Assembly: GCA_963836015.1 (NCBI GenBank)
Contig: CAWIIF010000015.1
Span: 930,001 to 994,000 of the forward strand
DNA from: CAWCDJ01 sp963836015
GTDB taxonomy: Bacteria; Acidobacteriota; Terriglobia; Bryobacterales; Bryobacteraceae
DNA: 64,000 nt
Direction: 5' to 3'
Below, piece after piece: positions 58,038 through 64,000 of the stretch. The first letter of the stretch is position 1, and every line of letters begins with the position of its first letter. The position numbers and the translations under genes are program-made. Under the pieces are notes generated by a model that was not told the DNA's origin, searched no databases, and saw nothing but the letters and a program-made list of their open reading frames with translations.

Positions 58038-60551
58038 TCACACCTCCTGAACGGCGGGACGCAGGTGCAGTGCTTCGAGCACGCCCTTCCACTTGCGCAG
58101 GATCAGCTCGATCAGGTTGAGTAGTACGGCCAGGGCGAGCAGGCCCGGCCATAGGTTCATGGTGGTGCGGATGCTGTGGCCGGCGGGGTCGAAGACGTCG
58201 CTGGGCTGCGGATTGTAGTGGCCGCCGGTGGAGGAGGCGATGCGGCGCAGCAGCGGTTCGTTGCTGCCGTACTCGCGCATTTCATCTTCCTGGCGGAAGA
58301 ATCCGACCTCCGGAAAGGCCTTGGACTCGACCAGCGGCCGCACACGGAAAAGGCCCTGGTTGGCGCCGATCGCCAGCTTGCCGCGGTAGTGGCCGGCAGT
58401 CACTTTGCTCACTTTCAGGGCCGCCTGGAAGCCGTTCGGGCCGAAGGCATAGATGTCGGGCACCGCCGCCGGCTCCTCCACGTTGCGGGAAAGGTGGTAG
58501 TCCACCACGAGCTCGTTGGAGGCCGGGTCGAAATCGGCGCTGGTCTCGCTTTGCGGCGCGTGCGGCAACAGGTCGCGGAACACGTTGGCCCAGAAACGAT
58601 CGAACCCGGACCAGGTCACCCAGTTGACGGCCCAGCGATTCTTGGCGTCGGAGGTGAAGACGGCGGCGCGGCCGAGGCCGTACTGCCAGCGCACGAGAAG
58701 CGGATCGGTGCGGTCCACCTCCAGGATCGTGTCCGAGGTGGGGCGCGCCTGGAAACGCACATAGCCGCGCAGCGCGGGGGCGTTCTCCATGTCCACGCCC
58801 TCCAGGATCTCCGCCGGCTTGACGATCTTCGGCTTGAAGTTCCGCTCCACGGCGGTATTGCCGGTGTGCTCCTCGACGTCGCGCAGCAGCAATTGTTCGA
58901 GGCCGGAAGGATCGTTCAGGAAATAGGACTTGCCCTGAGCGGAGTTCGCCACCTTTTCAAGAAACGCGCGGTTCACGTCCTGCCCCAGCCCGACCGTCGA
59001 GATGGTCACATGGCTCGCCAGCGCCTGCCGCGCGAGCGCCATGCTGTCCCCTTCTTCGGAGATGCCGTCTGTGAGCAGCACGATGTGCTTGTAGACGGCC
59101 TGCACCGGGAGAATCCGCTGGAATGCCTCGGTCAGCGCCGGCGCGATCTGGGTCCCGCCATCCGGCGTAATCCCGGAGATCAGGCGCTTGATGGCGGAAC
59201 GGTCGTCGGCTTTCCTGATAGGAACGGCCCAATTGAACGAATTGTCGAAGATCAGTACGCCCACCGAATCGATGGGACGGAGGTTTTCCACCACGCCGAT
59301 GGCGGCCAGGCGGGCGAGCTCGATCTTGCGGCCCTCCATGGAAGAGGACTTGTCGATGATCAGGACCACGGCGGTGCCTTCGGGCGAACGCGGCGGCGCG
59401 AGCTTGGCGGGCAGGGTGCGCTCGAGCGGGTCCTCTTCGCGGCCCTTCTTATCGACGTAGACATTGTGCTCGCCGGCGATCCATATCAGGCCGCCGCCCT
59501 TCTTGACGAAATCTTCGAGCGCGGCCTTGCGCGCCGGCGGAATCGATTCCATATCCCAGTTGTTGATCACGATCAACTGGAAGGGGTCGAGCTTATCGGG
59601 CACACCGTTAGGCGCATGATCGACGGTGAACTGGTTGGCTTCGAGATCCTGAACGAGGTGCTGCTCGCTCGAGCCCGGATCGCGCGAAATCACCAGGACG
59701 CGCGGGCCGCGCAGGGTGACGGCGTCCTCGAAGCGCGCCTCTCCAATGCCCTGGGCGGTGACGCGGCCGGCCAGCGCGATGGCGCCTACCGCGTTGACGT
59801 TGGCTTCGAGGCGCAGGTGATTGACGCCGGCGGAGAGGTCCGCGCCGTTGGCCCCGATGGATTTGCCTTCCGCGGTCATCTCGACTTCGGCATGCATCGG
59901 GCGGGGCGCTTCCACGGTGACTTCAATGGGGAAGCGCTCGCCGCTGAAGACCTGGCCGGGGAAAGCCACGGAATCGAGCAGCAGGCCGGGTTTGGGGCGT
60001 CCGGCAAGCCGGACGGTGTCGATGGGAATTCCCAGTTGCTGTGCCTGCCAGATGGCGCGGGCGGCGCTGCCCAGGTTCTCGTTGCCGTCGGAAATCAGCA
60101 GGAGGCGGGGGACCATTCCGGCGGGCAGGCCGGCGGCGCCATCGCGAATGGCCGCTTCAATATCGGTGCTGTGGCCTCCGGCGCCCGCGGTATGCCGTAG
60201 CGCCCACCGGTTCTTCGGCCGCTCGTCCTGTGCGGCCGGACGCGTTGTTCGGGCAAACGGCGTGACGTGCGACCAGTTGCCGCCGCGGGAGCGCTCCACC
60301 CGGTCGGCGTAGGACGATTCCGCCTGCAGGTCGGCGTTCGAGACGCTGGCGGACGTATCCACCAGAATGCCCACGGCGACCTTGCTCTGGTAGACCGTGA
60401 CGCGGGGCATGGACAGCGCCAGGGCGATGGCGGCGAAGGCGCCGGCCTTGAGGAGGAGGGGCAGGCGGCGGCCCGACCCGCGCCACTCCCATGCCGCCCA
60501 TACCAGCGGAACGACTACCAGGAGCAGCGCCCAGGGATGGTCGAAAGTCAC
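58038..60551 (-). CDS. Membrane protein with VWA and glutamine-amidotransferase-like domains
   Basis: The GTG at 60551 follows GGAGGTG and overlaps the previous gene by 4 nt (GTGA). The product of 837 residues begins with two membrane helices (PWALLLVVVPLVWAAWEW, LLLKAGAFAAIALALSM). It has a first VWA-like domain (VAVGILVDTSASVS), then a class I amidotransferase-like region (VLVISRDPGSSEQHLVQDLE, LIVINNWDMESIPPARKAALEDFVKKGGGLIWIAGE). A second VWA domain with an intact MIDAS (AVVLIIDKSSSMEGRKIEL) follows. A late membrane helix (NLWPGLLALAVLLNLIELIL) completes it. Family members accompany MoxR/BatA clusters. It is the last gene of the cluster. Confidence 0.85.
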   Translation of the reverse strand: MTFDHPWALLLVVVPLVWAAWEWRGSGRRLPLLLKAGAFAAIALALSMPRVTVYQSKVAVGILVDTSASVSNADLQAESSYADRVERSRGGNWSHVTPFARTTRPAAQDERPKNRWALRHTAGAGGHSTDIEAAIRDGAAGLPAGMVPRLLLISDGNENLGSAARAIWQAQQLGIPIDTVRLAGRPKPGLLLDSVAFPGQVFSGERFPIEVTVEAPRPMHAEVEMTAEGKSIGANGADLSAGVNHLRLEANVNAVGAIALAGRVTAQGIGEARFEDAVTLRGPRVLVISRDPGSSEQHLVQDLEANQFTVDHAPNGVPDKLDPFQLIVINNWDMESIPPARKAALEDFVKKGGGLIWIAGEHNVYVDKKGREEDPLERTLPAKLAPPRSPEGTAVVLIIDKSSSMEGRKIELARLAAIGVVENLRPIDSVGVLIFDNSFNWAVPIRKADDRSAIKRLISGITPDGGTQIAPALTEAFQRILPVQAVYKHIVLLTDGISEEGDSMALARQALASHVTISTVGLGQDVNRAFLEKVANSAQGKSYFLNDPSGLEQLLLRDVEEHTGNTAVERNFKPKIVKPAEILEGVDMENAPALRGYVRFQARPTSDTILEVDRTDPLLVRWQYGLGRAAVFTSDAKNRWAVNWVTWSGFDRFWANVFRDLLPHAPQSETSADFDPASNELVVDYHLSRNVEEPAAVPDIYAFGPNGFQAALKVSKVTAGHYRGKLAIGANQGLFRVRPLVESKAFPEVGFFRQEDEMREYGSNEPLLRRIASSTGGHYNPQPSDVFDPAGHSIRTTMNLWPGLLALAVLLNLIELILRKWKGVLEALHLRPAVQEV

Positions 60552-62470
60552 GAACGCACCTCCGCCGCCGAACGCGTCCGGTGCCGGAACGTCAGCGGGC
60601 GGCGCAATCCGCCGCGCCGGAAGCGGCCGTAGAGGAGCCACTCGGCCAGCAGGCAGAGCGCCCCGGCAAGCGCCAGCCAGGGCCACGGCTCAATCGAGTT
60701 TTCGCCCCCGACGGAGAAGCGCGGAATGCCTTTCATGGCTCCGGGAGGGGCCTCCCAGCGGGTGTCCCAGAGCTGCGGAATGGTGAGGGAGTAGAGGTAC
60801 TCGCTATCGCCGGCGGCGACCCGCACCATCCCGGGCGCGCCCGAGAAAAAGTTGAGGGTGCGATCATGCAGCGTGAACGGCAGGGCGGCGCCGTTCTCGG
60901 CGGTGACCTTGACGTCGCTCTCCGCGGTCCCTTCATCGATCAGCAGTTTCATGCTGCCCACGCTGCCGGCGCTGATCTCCCAGCGGCGGAAGATTTCCGG
61001 CGAATACCAGCGCAGCAGGTTGGCGAAGAGCAGGGGAGTCGTCAACTCGTAGCGCATGGGAGAGAGCGCCGGGTGGAAGCCGAATACGACGACCTTGGGT
61101 TTCGCGTCGCGAGCCACGATGACCGGTCCGGCCTCGACCTCGCCGATGCGCTCGTCGCGAGGGGAAGGTTCGAATACGAGGGTCTTGTCGAGCTTGAAAT
61201 CCTTGGTGCGGAGGCCCGCGGTCTCAGGCGATCCGCGGTCCCAGCCCTGAAAGGGCGCCTGTTCCACGGTGGTGCGCACCGGGATGGGCGAGCCCAGGGC
61301 CGGAGGCTCGATCCACAGGGAATCGCACGAAGGAGGCGACGGTGGAGCAAAGCGGTCGAAGATTACGAGTCCCTGATCGCCGGGCCGGTACTCCTCGGGC
61401 TTGCGGTAGACCGCGGCCACGCGGGGGGTGGAGGAAAGGACCGGCCGTAGAAGATCGGGTTCGGTAGAGTAGACGGTAACCTGCAGGGTGGGCTGCGAGG
61501 GGAGCTCGAGTTCGGCCTGATCGTCGGCGGGGAAGGCGTCGTGTGGGGAAAGCGCGACCCCGATGATTCCGGCGGCCGAAGTTTTGTACTCGAACGTCGC
61601 TTCCTGATCGGCGCCCGGGGCGAGGGTCAGGCGCCGGGAGCCGCCTGCGACACGCCCGGCGGTTCCGGGAGGCCCGAAATCCAGGTTCAACGTAAGGCTG
61701 CGGGGACGCAATCCATAGTTATGAACCGAGACATAAACCTCCCACAGGTCGGCGGATGCAGCGGAGCGCCGGACGCCGATTTTGCGGAGGCCGGCATTCT
61801 CGATGGCGTCCGGCACCAGCAGCGCGCGCAGATTGCGGGGCGGCGCGGGGGCCGCGGGATCGGACTCGGTGGTGCGGCCGGCGCCCACGAAGGCGATTTC
61901 GCCGGAACGCCCGGGTCCCTGTGCCTGGACGTGCCGCGCGAAGGCCAGCGCCTGGTCGAGGTTGAGTGCGGTGGAGCCCGGCCGGGAGGCGTCGAGGGCC
62001 GTCTCGATGACGCGATGGTCCGGTTCGAAAGCCGTGACCGGGGTGGCGAGGCCGTCGGCGCGCACCAGCATGACGCGGTCCCGGGCGGGCAGAGCGTGCA
62101 GGTACCGGCGGGCTCGTTCGCGGGCCAGGTCCATCAAGGTGCGGCTGCCGGAGCGCGCGGCCATCCAGGCCGAAGTGTCGAGAACGATGACGTGGTTGCG
62201 TGCTGCCAGTTCCGGAGCGCCGAAGCGTACGTGCGCCACCGCCAGCAGCAACAGGGCCATTCCGGCGAGCTGCAGGATGAGCGACCACGGCTGGCTGATG
62301 TGGCGGCGGCGCGCGGCCACGGCGGGCTGTTCGGCGGCTACCCAGAAGCGCAGCGTGGAAACCACCTGCCGCCGGCGCGAGCGGTCCAGGAGATAGAGAG
62401 CCACGGCCAGCGCCGAGATCGAGCCGAAGACCGCTACGAACTGCACCAGGGAGAGGTTCAGAAAGTACAT
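60548..62470 (-). CDS. BatA/VWA-like membrane protein
   Basis: The product of 640 residues opens with the BatA N-terminal membrane domain (YFLNLSLVQFVAVFGSISALAVALYLLDRSRRR, WSLILQLAGMALLLLAVAHV). A VWA-like domain follows (HVIVLDTSAWMAARS, DRVMLVRADG), with DTSAW in place of a full DxSxS MIDAS. A long beta-rich part and a final membrane helix (WPWLALAGALCLLAEWLLYGRF) end the protein. The ATG at 62470 is used, 4 nt after the DUF58 stop; a TTG at 62482 would overlap it. The incomplete MIDAS suggests that metal binding may be lost. It is part of the MoxR-DUF58-BatA-VWA cluster. Confidence 0.83.
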   Translation of the reverse strand: MYFLNLSLVQFVAVFGSISALAVALYLLDRSRRRQVVSTLRFWVAAEQPAVAARRRHISQPWSLILQLAGMALLLLAVAHVRFGAPELAARNHVIVLDTSAWMAARSGSRTLMDLARERARRYLHALPARDRVMLVRADGLATPVTAFEPDHRVIETALDASRPGSTALNLDQALAFARHVQAQGPGRSGEIAFVGAGRTTESDPAAPAPPRNLRALLVPDAIENAGLRKIGVRRSAASADLWEVYVSVHNYGLRPRSLTLNLDFGPPGTAGRVAGGSRRLTLAPGADQEATFEYKTSAAGIIGVALSPHDAFPADDQAELELPSQPTLQVTVYSTEPDLLRPVLSSTPRVAAVYRKPEEYRPGDQGLVIFDRFAPPSPPSCDSLWIEPPALGSPIPVRTTVEQAPFQGWDRGSPETAGLRTKDFKLDKTLVFEPSPRDERIGEVEAGPVIVARDAKPKVVVFGFHPALSPMRYELTTPLLFANLLRWYSPEIFRRWEISAGSVGSMKLLIDEGTAESDVKVTAENGAALPFTLHDRTLNFFSGAPGMVRVAAGDSEYLYSLTIPQLWDTRWEAPPGAMKGIPRFSVGGENSIEPWPWLALAGALCLLAEWLLYGRFRRGGLRRPLTFRHRTRSAAEVRS

Positions 62471-62474
62471 AGGC

Positions 62475-63359
62475 TCACGCAATACCGCGCACGCGGATCA
62501 GCTCGCCAAAAATCACGCTCTCGAGCGACTGGGAAGTCGAAATTCCGGCATAGCGCCCGCCGCTGCGCAGCGCCAGGGTTTGGATGGTCGAGCTGTATTC
62601 GTCGAAGGCGCGAGTATAGCGCGCGCGAGCCTCGTCGTCGAAATCGAGCTTAAGGGTGGCGCCGGTTTCGGCGTCGTGCAGGTCGAGCTCTCCGGTCCAT
62701 GGCGGGACTCGGTCCTCGGCGGCCCATAGCTGCAGCAGCATCAGCTCGTGGCCGTAATCGCCGAGATACTGAATGGCGCGTTCACATCCGTTGTCGTCGA
62801 GAAAGTCGGAAATGACGATGAGCAGCCCGCGCTGGGAGTAAGCGCCGATGAACTCGCGGACCACGGCCATGTAATCCGTAACTCCGCCGGCCTTCATGGC
62901 TGCAATGCCGTCCATGACTCCGGTAAAGCGGTGCCTGCCGCCGGAAGAGAAGAGGCGCTGCCCCAGGCGGTCGGCGAATCCATGGATCTCGATGGTGTCG
63001 AGACGCACCAGGCCGACATAACATAGAGCGGCCGCCAGCCGGCGCGCATAATCGAACTTACTCCCGTCGTGAGCGCCCATGGAATCGCTCAGATCGACCA
63101 GCAGGCGCACCGGAACGCGCGGCTCCACCTGAAACATTTTGAGGAAGAGCTTCTCCAGCCGCAGGTAGGCACGCCAGTTTACGGCGCGGAGATCGTCTCC
63201 GTGATGAAAGTTGCGATGGTCGAGAAACTCCTGGCCGGGACCCGCAAAGCGGGACATGTTATGTCCGCCCACCAGACCGGAAAAGGACTTCTTCCAGTGG
63301 ATGGTGAGCCGCTCGAGTTTCTCCAGAAACTCGCGATCGAGGAGCGGGGCCTCAGCCAT
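62475..63359 (-). CDS. DUF58 domain protein
   Basis: The product of 294 residues has the DUF58 signatures: GGHNMSRFAGPGQEFLDHRNFHHGDDLRAVNWRAYLRLEKLFLKMFQVEPRVPVRLLVDLSDSMG. It also has the internal VWA-like MIDAS DLSDS and LIVISDFLDDNG. It is normally encoded right after MoxR ATPases and may be a partner. Here it follows MoxR after 7 nt and is followed by the BatA-like gene. Confidence 0.9.
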   Translation of the reverse strand: MAEAPLLDREFLEKLERLTIHWKKSFSGLVGGHNMSRFAGPGQEFLDHRNFHHGDDLRAVNWRAYLRLEKLFLKMFQVEPRVPVRLLVDLSDSMGAHDGSKFDYARRLAAALCYVGLVRLDTIEIHGFADRLGQRLFSSGGRHRFTGVMDGIAAMKAGGVTDYMAVVREFIGAYSQRGLLIVISDFLDDNGCERAIQYLGDYGHELMLLQLWAAEDRVPPWTGELDLHDAETGATLKLDFDDEARARYTRAFDEYSSTIQTLALRSGGRYAGISTSQSLESVIFGELIRVRGIA

Positions 63360-63366
63360 ACGGTAC

Positions 63367-64000
63367 CTACGCTACGGATGCCCGCGCGGTTACGCCTTTG
63401 ATAATAGCGGTCAGAATGGACTCGGGGGTCTGGCCGTCGGCGTGCGCGTCGAAATTCAGAATAATCCGATGGCGCATGACCGCGGCAGCCACGTGCTGCA
63501 CGTCCTCCATGGCCAGGTGGTAGCGCCCGTGCATCAGGGCGAGAACGCGCCCGCATTCCACCAGGGCCTGGGCGCCGCGGGGGGAACTGCCGTAGCGCAC
63601 GTACTTCTTCGCCAGCTCGTGGGCCTCGGCCTGTTCGGGCTGGGTGGCCATCACCAGTTGGACGGCATACTCCTGGACGTGTGGGGCTACCAGTACTTCG
63701 CGGCACACGGAGCGGACTTCGAGAATGGCGTCGCGGTCCATCACCGGTACCGGGACTTCCTCCTCCCGCTGGATGGTCCGCTCGACGATGCGGTTCAACT
63801 CCTCGCGGCTCGGGTAAGTGACCAGGATCTTCATGAGGAAGCGATCGAGTTGCGCCTCGGGCAGCGGGTAAGTACCCTCCATCTCGATCGGGTTCTGAGT
63901 GGCCATCACCAGGAAAGGCCGGTCTAACTCGTGGGTGGTGGTGCCGCTGGTAACGGTGCGCTCCTGCATGGCCTCGAGCAGCGCGGACTGGGTTTTGGGC
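63367..64000 (-). CDS. MoxR-family AAA+ ATPase, C-terminal part (5' end outside window)
   Basis: The frame is open to the right edge, so the gene is cut. The visible 211 or so residues begin with QSALLEAMQERTVT and have the sensor 1 region (LVMATQNPIEMEGTYPLPEAQLDRFLMKI), the arginine finger area, and the C-terminal lid (LAKKYVRYGSSPRGAQALVECGRVLALMHGR). MoxR ATPases act as chaperones for partner VWA proteins. The gene starts the MoxR-DUF58-BatA-VWA cluster. Walker A and B lie outside the window. Confidence 0.92.
   Translation of the reverse strand, partial: PKTQSALLEAMQERTVTSGTTTHELDRPFLVMATQNPIEMEGTYPLPEAQLDRFLMKILVTYPSREELNRIVERTIQREEEVPVPVMDRDAILEVRSVCREVLVAPHVQEYAVQLVMATQPEQAEAHELAKKYVRYGSSPRGAQALVECGRVLALMHGRYHLAMEDVQHVAAAVMRHRIILNFDAHADGQTPESILTAIIKGVTARASVA

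Noticed and set aside
1..64000. tRNA, rRNA, CRISPR arrays, prophage, integrase or attachment sites
   Set aside because: I looked for tRNA-like cloverleaf ends, regularly spaced repeats and phage or integrase genes and found none that I could support by eye.

Overview
The window looks like a piece of chromosome from a high-GC Acidobacteriota bacterium close to Bryobacterales / Candidatus Solibacter. This is inferred from family content, not from a marker gene. The pointers are two Oar/Cna-type TonB-dependent receptors with an N-terminal carboxypeptidase-regulatory domain, membrane-anchored regulators built from a winged-helix domain plus TolB/TPR or unknown sensory parts, PD40 propeller proteins, many secreted proteins of unknown function, and a C-terminal domain resembling the Solibacter-expanded TIGR03437 family. 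I find no rRNA, tRNA, CRISPR array or prophage, and no gene-free stretch longer than about 200 bp. Coding density is high, with many 4-bp start/stop overlaps.

Layout. 1-7.3 kb: the end of a hybrid histidine kinase, a secreted unknown protein, a minus-strand operon of double cupredoxin, Sco1 and PD40 propeller, then a CadC-like TPR regulator. 7.3-13.2 kb: a small conserved protein, a GYD protein, a minus-strand operon apbE-doxX-Gfo/Idh/MocA oxidoreductase, and a divergent membrane-anchored regulator. 13.2-19.9 kb: a pentose operon (LacI regulator, SSS symporter, small membrane partner, FucI/AraA-like isomerase, AraB-like kinase, AraD-like epimerase) with a recognisable promoter and LacI-type operators. 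19.9-30.7 kb: a FAD oxidoreductase, a regulator divergent from a large TonB-dependent receptor, a GH31 glycosidase, a small secreted protein and a cytoplasmic HTH-TPR regulator; this resembles a glycan-uptake locus. 30.8-37.5 kb: tadA, a baeRF-like protein, and a group 3b-like [NiFe]-hydrogenase operon with an embedded cyclic-nucleotide-binding gene and its own maturation protease.

37.5-48.7 kb: eight tightly packed minus-strand genes (class III aminotransferase, secreted helical protein, geranylgeranyl-reductase-like flavoprotein, YceI, TonB-dependent receptor, polytopic membrane protein, GT2, alpha-glucan phosphorylase) preceded by twin palindromes. 48.8-52.7 kb: a second LacI regulator divergent from a 2-oxoacid:ferredoxin oxidoreductase operon whose beta and gamma subunits are fused and whose leader contains a strong hairpin touching the Shine-Dalgarno. 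52.8-58.0 kb: a Ycf48-like propeller, a degenerate ABC ATPase with a Wzt-like C-terminus, a methyltransferase with an Acidobacteria-type C-terminal domain, a beta-helix protein, and a REP-associated transposase with flanking REP-like elements. 58.0-64.0 kb: a MoxR-DUF58-BatA-VWA cluster running off the right edge.

The hydrogenase, ferredoxin-dependent oxidoreductase and glycogen phosphorylase suggest a heterotroph able to balance redox and mobilise stored glucan when respiration is limited. The TonB receptors, GH31 enzyme and pentose operon point to plant-derived sugars as food. No single completely novel system stands out. The best leads are the REP/transposase unit, the leader hairpin of the ferredoxin oxidoreductase operon, the eight-gene lipid-flavoured operon and the ABC/methyltransferase pair.
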